Shown: positions 1-9,100 of the stretch, piece by piece
Numbering within the stretch: the stretch's first letter is position 1
Layout of the letters: each line of letters opens with the position of its first letter
Assembly: GCA_965238265.1 (NCBI GenBank)
Contig: OZ250185.1
Coordinates: 372,001-436,000, forward strand
Source: JAJDUF01 sp965238265
GTDB taxonomy: Bacteria; Chloroflexota; UBA11872; UBA12225; JAJDUF01
Direction of reading: 5' to 3'
DNA length: 64,000 nucleotides
Program-made: the position numbers and the translations under genes
Notes under the pieces: generated by a model
Database searches by the model: none
Told to the model about the DNA's origin: nothing
Seen by the model: only the letters and a program-made list of their open reading frames with translations

Positions 1-1
1 C

Positions 2-649
2 ACAACCGACCGTGGGCTGTGTGGTGCGCTGAACAGCAACCTCGTGCGCCGCACCCTCCAACTGGCGCGGGAAGCGCGGGCGCAAGGGCGCGAGTTGGAT
101 GTCGTGACCATTGGGCGCAAAGGCCCCCAGCGCTTGTGCAATGAGCCGGTGCAGATCGTCTCGCAGTTCCACGATATCGGCTATCAGCCAACGCTGGACG
201 ATACTGCCGATATCGCTCGCTTCGCTATCGAGAGCTATCTGGAGCACACCTATGACGAGGTGCGCGTCCTCTATCCGCGATTCGTCTCGATGCTACGACA
301 GGTGCCAACGGACTATACGCTCCTGCCGATTGCTCCTCCGCAAGCCGCGGAGGCTGACGCGGACGATGGTGCGGCAGATAGCCCCCGGCGCGATATTTCG
401 CTGATCTACGAGCCATCGGCGCCGGAAGTCTTGGCCCAGCTTCTGCCACGCTACGTCGGGGTCGTGATCTACGAGACCATTCTGGAATCCGTGGCCAGTG
501 AGATGAGCGCCCGCATGGTAGCGATGCGTAACGCGACGGAAAATGCCACCGAGCTGCTCCGCGATCTCCAGTTGAACTACAACAAGGCGCGGCAAGCAGC
601 GATCACCCGGGAGATGATTGATGTCACCTCGGGGATGCTCACGGCCTGA
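2..649 (+). CDS. atpG: ATP synthase F1 subunit gamma, 5' truncated by window edge
   Basis: Central rotor shaft subunit of the F1 ATPase. The reading frame is open from base 2 and upstream of the first Met; it reads TDRGLCGALNSN, the conserved gamma-subunit motif, so the N-terminal third lies outside the window. The C-terminal helix (EMSARMVAMRNATENA, then LNYNKARQAAIT) matches the family signature that inserts into the alpha3beta3 ring. It is followed after 58 bp by the beta subunit, as in the usual alpha-gamma-beta-epsilon order. A short acidic segment near EADADDGAAD is lineage-variable. Identification is secure. Confidence 0.96.
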   Translation, partial: TTDRGLCGALNSNLVRRTLQLAREARAQGRELDVVTIGRKGPQRLCNEPVQIVSQFHDIGYQPTLDDTADIARFAIESYLEHTYDEVRVLYPRFVSMLRQVPTDYTLLPIAPPQAAEADADDGAADSPRRDISLIYEPSAPEVLAQLLPRYVGVVIYETILESVASEMSARMVAMRNATENATELLRDLQLNYNKARQAAITREMIDVTSGMLTA

Positions 650-707
650 ACCGGCTGGCCGGCGACGACGAACGCGAGCTAGTGGATATTGAGGAGAGGG
701 CAAGGTT

Positions 708-2150
708 ATGACTGCGGCAGCTACCGGAGCCACAGGCAAGGTCGTCCAGGTCATTGGTGCCGTCGTTGACTGCGAGTTCCCGGCGGAGCAGCTCCCGGCG
801 GTGTTCAACGCGCTGGAGATTCAACAATCTACGACGAACGGCGCCGGCGATGAGCCGTCCAACCTGGTGCTTGAGGTCGAGCAGCACCTCGGGAATAACT
901 GGGTCCGTTGTGTGGCGATGGACTCTACGGAAGGGCTGAGTCGTGGCGTGGAGGTCGTGGACACCGGCTCCCCGATTACGGTGCCGGTCGGCCCGCCCAC
1001 ACTGGGCCGCATCTTCAACGTCCTCGGTGACGTGATAGACGAGGGCGATCCGGTCACTGTCGAGCAACGCTACCCCATTCACCGGTCGCCTCCCTCGTTC
1101 GAAGATCAGAGCGTCCAGCGCGAGATGTTCGAGACGGGCATCAAGGTGGTTGATCTGATTGCCCCCTTCACCCGTGGGGGGAAAACCGGCCTCTTCGGTG
1201 GGGCCGGGGTGGGCAAGACCATCACCATGCAGGAGCTGATCCGCAATGCCGCCGCCGAGCATGGCGGCTACTCGGTCTTCTGCGGCGTAGGCGAGCGCAG
1301 CCGTGAAGGCAACGACATGTACCGCGAGATGCAGGAGCGCGGGGTGCTCGACAAGACTGTCTTGGTGTATGGGCAGATGAACGAGCCGCCGGGGGTGCGG
1401 CTGCGGGTCGGGTTGTCGGGTTTGGCAATGGCCGAATACTTCCGCGATGAGGAAGGGCAGGACCTGCTGCTCTTCATTGACAACATCTTCCGCTTCACGC
1501 AGGCGGGGTCCGAGGTCTCGGCACTCCTCGGACGGATGCCATCGGCCGTCGGCTATCAACCGACGCTCGGCACCGAGATGGGCGAACTGCAGGAACGCAT
1601 TACCTCGACGAGCAGTGGTTCGATCACCTCGATCCAAGCAATCTTCGTGCCGGCCGACGACTACAGCGACCCGGCGCCGGTGACCGCCTTTGCCCACCTC
1701 GACGCGAACGTGGTGCTGGAACGCTCGATCTTCGAGCGCGCGATCTTCCCGGCGATGGACCCCCTGGCCTCGACCTCGCGCCTGCTCGATCCGGCCGTCG
1801 TCGGCCAGGAGCACTATGATGTCGCCCGCGGCGTGCAGCAGCTGCTCCAGCGGTACAAAGACCTCCAAGACATCATCGCCATTCTCGGCGTGGAGGAGCT
1901 GTCGGACGAGGACCGGGTCGTGGTCCATCGCGCGCGCCGCATCGAGCAGTTTTTCTGCCAACCGATGTTCGTTGCGGAGGTCTTTACCGGGCAGGAGGGG
2001 CGGTTCGTACCCGTCCCTGAGACCGTGCGCGGGTTCCGCGAGATTCTCGACGGGCAGCACGATCACCTGCCGGAACAGGCATTCCGCATGGTCGGGACCA
2101 TTGACGAGGCCATCGAGAAGGGCCGTGAACTCGGCAGCGATGAGGAGTAG
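708..2150 (+). CDS. atpD: ATP synthase F1 subunit beta
   Basis: Catalytic subunit of the F1 ATPase, which makes ATP from ADP and phosphate using the proton (or sodium) gradient. The 480-residue protein has the Walker A loop GGAGVGKT at residues 164-171, the GERSREGND segment, the Walker B region LLLFIDNIFRF and a C-terminal EELSDEDR variant of the DELSEED lever motif. Length is normal for the family. The ATG is preceded by GAGGAGAG about 10 bases upstream. It lies between atpG and atpC and is surely cotranscribed with them. A very long antisense frame over this gene is a GC-rich shadow. Confidence 0.98.
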   Translation: MTAAATGATGKVVQVIGAVVDCEFPAEQLPAVFNALEIQQSTTNGAGDEPSNLVLEVEQHLGNNWVRCVAMDSTEGLSRGVEVVDTGSPITVPVGPPTLGRIFNVLGDVIDEGDPVTVEQRYPIHRSPPSFEDQSVQREMFETGIKVVDLIAPFTRGGKTGLFGGAGVGKTITMQELIRNAAAEHGGYSVFCGVGERSREGNDMYREMQERGVLDKTVLVYGQMNEPPGVRLRVGLSGLAMAEYFRDEEGQDLLLFIDNIFRFTQAGSEVSALLGRMPSAVGYQPTLGTEMGELQERITSTSSGSITSIQAIFVPADDYSDPAPVTAFAHLDANVVLERSIFERAIFPAMDPLASTSRLLDPAVVGQEHYDVARGVQQLLQRYKDLQDIIAILGVEELSDEDRVVVHRARRIEQFFCQPMFVAEVFTGQEGRFVPVPETVRGFREILDGQHDHLPEQAFRMVGTIDEAIEKGRELGSDEE

Positions 2151-2156
2151 GCAGCC

Positions 2157-2591
2157 GTGCCCACTACACAGCTCGCAATCGTGGCAGCGGAGCACAACGT
2201 CTTTGCCGGCGAGGCGGACATGGTCTTGGCGCCCAGCGCCGCCGGCCAGTTGGGTATCTTGCCCCGCCACGCGCCACTCCTGACCCTGCTGGTGCCCGGA
2301 ACCCTGCACATTCGACAGGGCGATTCCGAGCGCCTGCTCGCCATCAGTGGCGGCTTTCTGGAGGCTGACCAAACGCACATCACCGCCTTGGTGAACTCGG
2401 CGGAGTGGGCAGAGGAAGTAGATACAGCGCGCGCGGAAGCCGCCGCCGGTCGCGCGCGACAACGCCTCCGCGAGCGCGATCCTGGCACTGACTTGGTCCG
2501 CGCAGAGGCGGCGCTACGACGATCAGTGGCACGCCTCAAGACCGCCGAGCGCGCCGCCCGGGTTAGCCGGCGCGACCTCAGCCAACCCTAG
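2157..2591 (+). CDS. atpC: ATP synthase F1 subunit epsilon
   Basis: Epsilon subunit of the F1 central stalk, which couples rotation and can inhibit ATP hydrolysis. The 144-residue protein has the N-terminal beta-sandwich (AIVAAEHNVFAGEADMVLAPSAAG, LGILPRHAPLLT) and the C-terminal helical hairpin rich in Ala, Arg and Glu. A GTG start six bases after the atpD stop is the only sensible start and implies translational coupling. It is the last gene of the ATP synthase operon; an inverted repeat follows at about 2623-2692. Confidence 0.95.
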   Translation: MPTTQLAIVAAEHNVFAGEADMVLAPSAAGQLGILPRHAPLLTLLVPGTLHIRQGDSERLLAISGGFLEADQTHITALVNSAEWAEEVDTARAEAAAGRARQRLRERDPGTDLVRAEAALRRSVARLKTAERAARVSRRDLSQP

Positions 2592-2622
2592 CGCTCGGTC
2601 AACCTGCCGTCATTAGTCGTCC

Positions 2623-2692
2623 GCCTCACCTCTGCCCGGCTCCGCCGGACTTCCCCTCCCCACATGGTGGAGAGGGGCTGGGGGGGTGAGGC
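2623..2692. repeat. Palindromic intergenic repeat (C-rich/G-rich family, copy a)
   Basis: GCCTCACC at 2623-2630 is the exact inverse complement of GGTGAGGC at 2685-2692, and the interior holds a second hairpin (CCCCTCC ... GGAGAGGGG). The element lies between atpC and murA and could act as a terminator-like structure on either strand. Related copies occur at about 14590, 25436, 31946, 33770, 34046, 56526 and 59806. Confidence 0.7.
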
Positions 2693-2813
2693 GCAGCCGC
2701 GCACGAGCGCCGCTCGTATGTATTCTGGCTTGCATCGCCGCAATGACACCGGGCACAATGCAAGCAGGCCGCAGTTGCGCCGGCAAGCGGCCAACAGTCG
2801 GAAGGTGTGACAC

Positions 2814-4172
2814 GTGACGCGACAAGTCGTAGCTCCAGGCTTCATGCAGCGGCTGGCAGGAGCAGCGCCCGCTCCCGCTCCAAACAATGGCCAGGGTGAG
2901 ACTCCCTCCCGTGGCGGGCGTCTCGTCGTGCGCGGGCGGCGACGCCTCCGGGGGGAGATCAGCGTCAGAGGCGCCAAAAACGCCGCGTTGCCGATGATGA
3001 CCGCTGCGCTGCTGACGAGGGAGCCTGTCACGCTCGAAGGCGTACCCGATATTGAGGACGTACACACGCAGGCCGCCCTGCTGCGGTCGCTGGGAGCCAC
3101 GGTGGATTGGGACCCGACGGCCCATCGCATGACTATCGTCGCGGACACGCTGACCAGCGCGGCGCTGCCAACACCGTTAGCGCAGAGTGTCCGCACCTCG
3201 TTTCTCTGCCTGGGGCCGCTCCTCGCCCGTACCGGCACCGCAGCGCTCTCCCGGCCCGGTGGCTGCAATATCGGTGAGCGCCCGGTTAACGTAGACGTGC
3301 GTGGCCTCGCGGCCATGGGCGCCGAGATCATCCAGCAAGACGGTGCCTACCTCGCCCAGACCCGCGGCCTGCAAAGCGCCGTGATTTACCTCGACTACCC
3401 CAGTGTCACCGGGACGGAAAATCTGATGATGGCCGCCTGTCTCGCCGAGGGCACAACCGTCATTAAACATGCAGCGTGCGAGCCGGAGGTCGTAGCGCTG
3501 GCGGAGCACCTGACCCGGATGGGCGCGATGATTCATGGCGCCGGCACTCCCAAGATCGAGGTGCTGGGGAGAGAATCGCTCTACAGTGCTCGGTCGCGGG
3601 TCATCCCCGACCGACTGGAAGCGGGCATGTTTGCGATTGCCGCGGCGATCAGCGGTGGCGACGTGGGCATCCGAGACGTAATCCCGGAGCATCTGGACGC
3701 CGTGACCTACAAGCTACGCGAGTGTGGTGTCGAGGTGCTGGAACACGAGGACCGCTTGGAAGTGCGTTGGCGACGCCCGCTGCGGGCCACCGAGATTCAG
3801 GCCATCCACTACCCCGGCTTTCCGACAGACATGCAGGCGCCATTCGCAGTGTTGATGACGCAAGCCCAGGGCACCAGTGTCATTCACGAGCGAGTCTTCG
3901 AGAACCGGCTGCTCTACGCGGCCGAGGTGGCAAAGCTAGGAGCCAGAATTGACGTAGAATCACAGGTTACGGCGCATGTCCACGGCCCGGTACGACTCCG
4001 CGGCACGACCGTTGCGGCGCTTGATCTCCGCTGCGGCATTGCCCTCGTGCTCGCCGGCCTCGCGGCCGAGGGAACGACCGTGGTGGAAGAGGCCGGCCAT
4101 ATCCGGCGCGGCTATGAGCAGCTTTCCGAACGCCTCGTCAGCCTGGGAGCGGAGCTAGAGGCCGTTGCCTAG
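2814..4172 (+). CDS. murA: UDP-N-acetylglucosamine 1-carboxyvinyltransferase (MurA)
   Basis: First committed enzyme of peptidoglycan synthesis, transferring enolpyruvate from PEP to UDP-GlcNAc in the cytoplasm. RGAKNAALP near residues 52-60 holds the conserved substrate-binding Lys and Asn. The catalytic Cys is residue 151 in RPGGCNIGERP, so the enzyme should be fosfomycin-sensitive (family knowledge). The C-terminus reads HIRRGYEQLSERL. The GTG start gives about 40 residues ahead of the conserved core, rich in Ala, Pro and Gly; a later start is possible but no better codon is obvious. Location between the atp operon and an mreB homologue resembles the atp-murA-mbl order of Firmicutes. Confidence 0.96.
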   Translation: MTRQVVAPGFMQRLAGAAPAPAPNNGQGETPSRGGRLVVRGRRRLRGEISVRGAKNAALPMMTAALLTREPVTLEGVPDIEDVHTQAALLRSLGATVDWDPTAHRMTIVADTLTSAALPTPLAQSVRTSFLCLGPLLARTGTAALSRPGGCNIGERPVNVDVRGLAAMGAEIIQQDGAYLAQTRGLQSAVIYLDYPSVTGTENLMMAACLAEGTTVIKHAACEPEVVALAEHLTRMGAMIHGAGTPKIEVLGRESLYSARSRVIPDRLEAGMFAIAAAISGGDVGIRDVIPEHLDAVTYKLRECGVEVLEHEDRLEVRWRRPLRATEIQAIHYPGFPTDMQAPFAVLMTQAQGTSVIHERVFENRLLYAAEVAKLGARIDVESQVTAHVHGPVRLRGTTVAALDLRCGIALVLAGLAAEGTTVVEEAGHIRRGYEQLSERLVSLGAELEAVA

Positions 4173-4287
4173 CCTGGGGTATGCGCCGCAGGACATGACG
4201 CCGGAGACAGGGAGCCGGATACCTTCCACCACCAGCTATGATGCTCACCACCCGGCGCAGCACAGCAGCAGCGTTGACGACCAGATC

Positions 4288-5310
4288 ATGTTTGCTCGAC
4301 AGATCGGCATTGACCTCGGTACAACCAACGTCCTCGTCTATCTGCGCGGCCGCGGCGTCGTCGTGAACGAACCGTCGGTCGTTGCGGTCTCGCCCGGCGA
4401 CCGGCGCATGGAAGCGGTCGGCGACGAAGCGTTGCAGATGTTGGGGCGCTCCGCGGAATCCTTGGATGTGGTCCGTCCGCTGCGGCATGGCGTCATTGCC
4501 GACTATTTCGTCACCGAGGCGATGCTGCGCTACTTCATCGAAAAGGTCTGTGGCCGCTTCCGCTTGCTGAAGCCGGTCGTGATGATTGCGGTTCCGGCAG
4601 GCGCAACCGGCGTCGAGCTACGGGCAGTGGATGAGGCCGCGCTGGCCGCCGGCGCGCGCGCGCCGGTCTATTCGATCCAAGAGCCACTCGCTGCCGCCAT
4701 TGGCGCCGGCCTCTCCATCTCGGCTCCGAGTGGTAATCTGATCGTGGACATTGGCGGCGGCACGACCGAGGTGGCAGTGATCTCGCTCAACGACGTGGTG
4801 GTGATGCATGCCGAACGGATCGGTGGCTCCCAGTTAGACGAGGACATTGCAACCTATATCCGGCGCAAGCACAGTCTTCTCGTCGGCGACCGAACGACGG
4901 AAGAGGCCAAGATCGCGGTAGGCAGCGCGCTGCCCCTGCAAGCGACTCAGCGCTTCGAGATTCGCGGCCGCGATATCGTCTCCGGACTCCCGCGCACCGT
5001 CACTATCGGCTCGGAGGAGGTCACCGAGGCGATGCGCGAAACCCTCATGCAGATCATTGGTGCCATCAAGACCGTCTTGGAGCGGACCCCGCCCGAGCTA
5101 GCGGCCGACATTATTGACAAAGGGATTGTGCTCACCGGTGGTGGCGCCCTGCTCCGTCAGCTGGACCGGTTTGTGACCTTCCACACCGGTGTACCGTGTC
5201 ATGTGGCCGAGCAACCGTTGAACTGCGTCGCGCTCGGCACGGGCCTGGCGCTCGAACATCTGGATGTGCTACGTAAGAGTCTAGCCCCGGCACGCAGCCG
5301 CGCGAGCTAA
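4288..5310 (+). CDS. mreB: MreB/Mbl-type bacterial actin
   Basis: Cytoskeletal ATPase that forms membrane-associated filaments guiding lateral wall synthesis in rod-shaped cells. Actin-fold signatures are visible: phosphate 1 GIDLGTTN, phosphate 2 DIGGGTTEVAVISL, and GIVLTGGGALL near the C-terminus. The ATG at 4288 gives 340 residues beginning MFARQIGIDLGTTN, which matches the family start; the frame is open upstream to a TTG at 4165 that overlaps murA by 8 bp, so a 41-residue N-terminal extension cannot be excluded. Pairing with murA fits a cell-wall job. No mreC or mreD is nearby. Confidence 0.93.
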   Translation: MFARQIGIDLGTTNVLVYLRGRGVVVNEPSVVAVSPGDRRMEAVGDEALQMLGRSAESLDVVRPLRHGVIADYFVTEAMLRYFIEKVCGRFRLLKPVVMIAVPAGATGVELRAVDEAALAAGARAPVYSIQEPLAAAIGAGLSISAPSGNLIVDIGGGTTEVAVISLNDVVVMHAERIGGSQLDEDIATYIRRKHSLLVGDRTTEEAKIAVGSALPLQATQRFEIRGRDIVSGLPRTVTIGSEEVTEAMRETLMQIIGAIKTVLERTPPELAADIIDKGIVLTGGGALLRQLDRFVTFHTGVPCHVAEQPLNCVALGTGLALEHLDVLRKSLAPARSRAS

Positions 5311-5379
5311 CAGCGGCCGAACAGGGAAAAGACTGCATGGTGTATCGGCCGGATCAGCCAAGCCGAAGGGGAGGAAGCA

Positions 5380-5673
5380 ATGAAGGTTGACGAGTTCCTC
5401 GCAGAGGCACGAACGACCCTGGAGACACAGGAGCAGCAGGCAGTGGCGGCTGCGCCCGACGATTACATGGCGATGATGGCGCGCTTTCCCATCAACTGCC
5501 GGCGGCAGTTCCTCGACTGGCTCGGCGATGGGAGCGATATTCCTCATGACGACTTTCCGCGCATCCTGGCGCGGGTAGCCGGACGCAATGAAATCCACGA
5601 CCGCGGGGGCCTCAGCCCCACCTACGCCCAGCAGCTGCTCGAAGGCTGGCGCGAGAGCCACGCCCACGAGTAG
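5380..5673 (+). CDS. Small conserved-looking protein of unknown function
   Basis: A 97-residue soluble protein with a clear ribosome binding site (GGGGAGGAAGCA before the ATG). It is predicted mostly helical with an acidic and Ala-rich first third and a Trp-containing second half (FLDWLGDG, LLEGWRES). I do not recognise the family. It lies 69 bp downstream of mreB on the same strand and could be cotranscribed with it. Codon use looks like that of its neighbours, which supports a real gene. Confidence 0.65.
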   Translation: MKVDEFLAEARTTLETQEQQAVAAAPDDYMAMMARFPINCRRQFLDWLGDGSDIPHDDFPRILARVAGRNEIHDRGGLSPTYAQQLLEGWRESHAHE

Positions 5674-5803
5674 TAGGTAGCACCCCTCGCCTCTCTCGGG
5701 CCGCCGGTTCCACTGTAGGCAGGCGGACGTTCCCGCCAGTACTCACCCCCAACTGCGCCCGGCCGGCTGCCGGGTGCCAAGGGCACGGCGCCCCTCGTGC
5801 CGA

Positions 5804-5809
5804 TATACT
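5804..5809 (+). promoter_or_regulatory. Putative -10 element just upstream of a start codon
   Basis: TATACT ends 8 bases before the ATG at 5818. If used, transcription would begin at or next to the start codon, giving a leaderless mRNA. No good -35 hexamer is visible 16-18 bases upstream, so this is tentative. Confidence 0.35.
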
Positions 5810-5817
5810 ATGCCTCT

Positions 5818-8271
5818 ATGCACACGCTCCCGATGACACCGGCAGAACGCTGGCTAGGCCTGCTGGCGGCCGCCTTCCTGGGCGCCACGACCATCTGGCT
5901 GGAGTTGACACTCGTCCGGCTGTACTCGTATCTGTACCCGGCGTGGCTAGTGTTCCCCTTGGTGAGTCTCGTCACGTTGGGGCTGGGTGTCGGCGGACTC
6001 CTGGGCCGCCGCTACGTCTGGAGTGCGCCGTGGTGGACCGCGTCGTGGGCTGCGGCATGCGCCGCGGCGAGCGTGGCGCTCCTCACTTTCGCTGGTAGCG
6101 CCGTGACGGGCTTCCCCTCCGTCGCGCTGCTGGTGCTGGGGCTAGGCTTTCTGGCGCCCTTCACGGCGCTTGGCGCGGCGGTGAGCATGATACTCCGCCG
6201 CGGCGCCCTGCTGGCCGGTTTCATCATCAGTGGCTACTTGCTCGGCGCCGGCGCCGCCGCGCTCGGATATGCGCCGCTGCTGAACCTCGTGGGCTGGCCG
6301 GGGGGGATTGCGCTGGCTACCGGCCTCCCAGGAATTGCCGCGGTTACGCTCTTGGTACTCGCCGTGCGCGAAGCAGCCACTCGGCGTAGACCGGACGACG
6401 CTCCGGCGCCGGCAGTGACCTACCGCGTCGCCCTTGTCGGTGGGTCGAGCCTGGCGGCAGTGCTGGTGGGAGGCATCGCCCTAGTCGCTCCGGACAGCAT
6501 CGCGTTCCATCCTGGGGGTATCGGTGTGTCGAAGGCGCTCTTTCAGCGTGTGCAGTCTAGGGAGGGTGCCGAGAGGGTCGTCACCTCGACGTGGAACGCC
6601 TTCGCGCGGACCGACGTCACGCAGTCGCCGGACAATGCGCGCCAGCAGTGGCTCTATGAAGATGCCGCCGCGCCGGTCTCGATCCTCCCCGACCAAGACC
6701 TGTCGGCCGCCGAGCAGCTACGGGAGCACATTGGGTTTGCGCCCTTCGCCCTCCCGGGGGGCCACGACCGCGTACTGACGCTCGGGGCCGGGGCTATCCA
6801 GGCCGCCATGTTCGCCGTGCTCGGCGGCGCGAACGAGATTACCGTCCTGGAGAGCGATGCCGGACGAGCTGACGCGCTCCGTCAGCTGCTGCCATTGAGT
6901 AGGGGGCAAACGAGGGTGCGCCTCGCAGTGCAGGCCCCGCGCACGTATCTACAGGCGTCACGATCCGGCTACGATGTCATCTATCTGGTTGTTCCCAGCA
7001 CCGGCGCCGCGCAGCTCGGTGGACGCGCCGCGGCGGGCGCATCCCTGCTCACCGCCGAGGCGTTCTCGTCCTACCTCAATCACCTTCGGCCCGAGGGTCG
7101 CTTGGTGCTCCAGTTGCAAGACGAGCGCGACCTCTTTCGGGCCTTTGGCACCGCCTTTGCGATCTTCCTGGCTCAGGGAGAAACACCACTCGAAGCAATA
7201 CGGCACATGGTCGCGCTGCGACACACCAGCGCTACTGCCGACGACGGTCGCTCGCTCACGGAGCCGGTACTCATCATTCGCAGAATCTCGCACGATGCGG
7301 GTGATGTGGATGCGCTCACGCAGGCGCTTGCCGAGCACCCCATCTACGTCGTGCTGTTCATGCCCTTTCTGGAAGGCTCGTCGCCCCTAGGTGCTTACGC
7401 CATTGACCATACGGCGGTCCCGGCTGCCACGCCCTTCAATGTGCGACCGGCCACCGACGACTACCCCTTCTTCTATGAATTCAGCAAGCGCGTACCAGGG
7501 CGCTATGTGCTCGTGCTGGTGGCAGTCGGCATCGTGCTCGCCGTTGCCTTCAGCAGCCTACGCGAGCCGCCCGCGCCACCAGCTCCCGAAAGCACACTGT
7601 CAACGAGCGACGATCTCAGCGAGGGCACACCATGGCGTCTGGTGCTCTTTGTCGGCTGTGCGGCGCTCGCTGCGGCGCTCGCCGGTCCGCCACTGCTGCA
7701 CCGGCTGGCGCCGCTCCTAGGGGGAACGGGAGCGGCCAGCACGCTCGGGGTGGGGAGCCTCCTGTTGGGCGGCGCACTGGCGGCAGCCGTGACCCAGCGT
7801 ATCCGGCTGGTCACGGCACGATTACTCATCGGCTGGGCTGCGCTGGTAGCCGGCCTCCTGCTCGTGACGAGCCGGGAAGTATTGCCGCTGTTGGCAACGT
7901 CGCTCGCCGGTCAAGCGGCACCGGTGCCGCTGGCAGTCGCGTTGGCGCTCGTGGTTCCGGTCGGCTTTGCCTCCCACACTGCCTTGCCCAGTCTAGTCCG
8001 GCTCGCCAGCGCGACGGGCCAGGCATCGGCGGCACCGTTGCTGTGGGGCACGCTAGGTGGGTGTCTCGTGCTTGGCTCGGCATTGGGGATGGTGCTGGCG
8101 CTCCAAATCAGCCTGGTGTGGTGCTCGTATGCAGCAGCCTTACTCTTCTTTGTGCTGTTCCTGCTGGTCGGCCTGCGGATCGTCCGCTTCGACCGCGATG
8201 AGCCTACCCCAACTACCACACAGGACGCCGACGCCGACGCGCTGTTCCGGCGGCCGACCAGTACCCCATAG
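5818..8271 (+). CDS. Membrane protein with spermidine-synthase-like domain (fused MFS/spermidine synthase type)
   Basis: An 817-residue protein in three parts. Residues about 10-200 contain six or seven hydrophobic helices, the centre (about 290-480) is a Rossmann methyltransferase-like domain of the spermine/spermidine synthase fold (VLTLGAGAIQAAMFAVLGG, then VLESDAG), and the C-terminal third returns to membrane helices. Proteins of this layout are commonly labelled fused MFS/spermidine synthase, but the reaction is unproven and the classical polyamine-binding residues are not obvious. The ATG at 5818 is preferred because the upstream GTG at 5797 precedes a -10-like TATACT. No polyamine genes are nearby. 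Confidence 0.8.
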   Translation: MHTLPMTPAERWLGLLAAAFLGATTIWLELTLVRLYSYLYPAWLVFPLVSLVTLGLGVGGLLGRRYVWSAPWWTASWAAACAAASVALLTFAGSAVTGFPSVALLVLGLGFLAPFTALGAAVSMILRRGALLAGFIISGYLLGAGAAALGYAPLLNLVGWPGGIALATGLPGIAAVTLLVLAVREAATRRRPDDAPAPAVTYRVALVGGSSLAAVLVGGIALVAPDSIAFHPGGIGVSKALFQRVQSREGAERVVTSTWNAFARTDVTQSPDNARQQWLYEDAAAPVSILPDQDLSAAEQLREHIGFAPFALPGGHDRVLTLGAGAIQAAMFAVLGGANEITVLESDAGRADALRQLLPLSRGQTRVRLAVQAPRTYLQASRSGYDVIYLVVPSTGAAQLGGRAAAGASLLTAEAFSSYLNHLRPEGRLVLQLQDERDLFRAFGTAFAIFLAQGETPLEAIRHMVALRHTSATADDGRSLTEPVLIIRRISHDAGDVDALTQALAEHPIYVVLFMPFLEGSSPLGAYAIDHTAVPAATPFNVRPATDDYPFFYEFSKRVPGRYVLVLVAVGIVLAVAFSSLREPPAPPAPESTLSTSDDLSEGTPWRLVLFVGCAALAAALAGPPLLHRLAPLLGGTGAASTLGVGSLLLGGALAAAVTQRIRLVTARLLIGWAALVAGLLLVTSREVLPLLATSLAGQAAPVPLAVALALVVPVGFASHTALPSLVRLASATGQASAAPLLWGTLGGCLVLGSALGMVLALQISLVWCSYAAALLFFVLFLLVGLRIVRFDRDEPTPTTTQDADADALFRRPTSTP

Positions 8272-8350
8272 GTGGGCCGTTGGCAGCACACCGCGCTCAA
8301 GACTGCCGAGGGTGAGTAGTAGTCCGCGCACCACTAACTAGAGAGCATCA

Positions 8351-8770
8351 TCATGAAGTACAAGCCCTTCTTGCGCCAGGACTTGCCGCACCGACTTGCC
8401 GCACATGCTCGGCGATGCGTATAGCACGACGTGCCTCGACACCCGTCACGTCCTCAATCTCGCTAGGGTACCGAGTAGTGATTGCGAAAGGAGTCAGTGC
8501 TTCAGCTTCCTGTAGAGAATCAGCCCAGGAACCTTGCTCGGAGCAAAGCTCCAATAGTCGTGCGATGTTATGGGTAAAAGGGAAATCCACTCCTCGCAAA
8601 ACTAGATATGCTTTGAGATGTTTCTCAGCGCATTGCTGGGCATGATAGGCAATCAGATGGTTGGGGCTATTCTGGAGTTTTAAGCCGTGACGAGCTAAAC
8701 GTAGGTCATCGTCACCATAGCGTAGCCACTTGTGTACCCAGGACAGCACGTCACGCTCACGGCTGCTCAT
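8351..8770 (-). CDS. HEPN domain protein, probable toxin of a HEPN/MNT module
   Basis: A 139-residue all-helical protein of the HEPN superfamily. The diagnostic stretch is HLIAYHAQQCAEKHLKAYLV followed by GVDFPFTHNIARLLELC, and a TRYP motif appears later. Start ATG at 8770 lies 14 bases inside the end of the nucleotidyltransferase gene, a typical overlap for HEPN/MNT pairs. In studied pairs the HEPN member is an RNase toxin and the MNT partner neutralises it, in some cases by AMPylation. Whether this copy is active is not known; I did not find an unambiguous R-x4-6-H motif of active HEPN RNases. Confidence 0.8.
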   Translation of the reverse strand: MSSRERDVLSWVHKWLRYGDDDLRLARHGLKLQNSPNHLIAYHAQQCAEKHLKAYLVLRGVDFPFTHNIARLLELCSEQGSWADSLQEAEALTPFAITTRYPSEIEDVTGVEARRAIRIAEHVRQVGAASPGARRACTS

Positions 8771-9074
8771 AGAGCACCCGGCCTTCCCGCCAAGCCGGTC
8801 GTGAGATCGTGCCGGGGATATGTCGGTCCCGCTCGAACTCCTCGGGGGTGAGTACGATGACATCCCGGGCAAAGCCTAGCCCGCGCAACGCACGATCCAT
8901 CGCCACCATCAAGGCGCGACGGTTGCCTGTGGTGGAACAGACAACGAGGATATCCACATCGCTATGATGGTCGGCAGTCCCACGCGCCTGTGAGCCAAAG
9001 AGGATCACGCGCTCCGGTGCGAACTGCGTAACCAACCGCTCCGTGGCGAGGCGCAGCACCTCATCGCTCGGCAT
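8757..9074 (-). CDS. MNT-type minimal nucleotidyltransferase, probable antitoxin
   Basis: A 105-residue protein with the polymerase-beta nucleotidyltransferase core: GSQARGTADHHSDVDILVV gives the GS-x10-DxD active-site pattern, and a third strand follows. Start ATG at 9074 is preceded by GAGG; the frame upstream is open but unlike the family. It overlaps the HEPN gene downstream by 14 bp and lies just 26 bp after the cupin stop, so the three minus-strand genes may share one transcript. Intact GS and DxD motifs suggest catalytic competence. Confidence 0.85.
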   Translation of the reverse strand: MPSDEVLRLATERLVTQFAPERVILFGSQARGTADHHSDVDILVVCSTTGNRRALMVAMDRALRGLGFARDVIVLTPEEFERDRHIPGTISRPAWREGRVLYEQP

Positions 9075-9100
9075 ATTGAACCTCGGCAACTGCGACGCGG

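Noticed and set aside
639..2462. A 607-codon open frame on the minus strand across the ATP synthase beta and epsilon genes
   Set aside because: It is antisense to secure core genes in GC-rich DNA, has no family resemblance and no independent ribosome binding site; it is a shadow frame.
4165..4287. 41 extra N-terminal codons of MreB from TTG at 4165
   Set aside because: The sequence is unlike MreB, overlaps murA, and the family start fits the ATG at 4288; kept only as an alternative.
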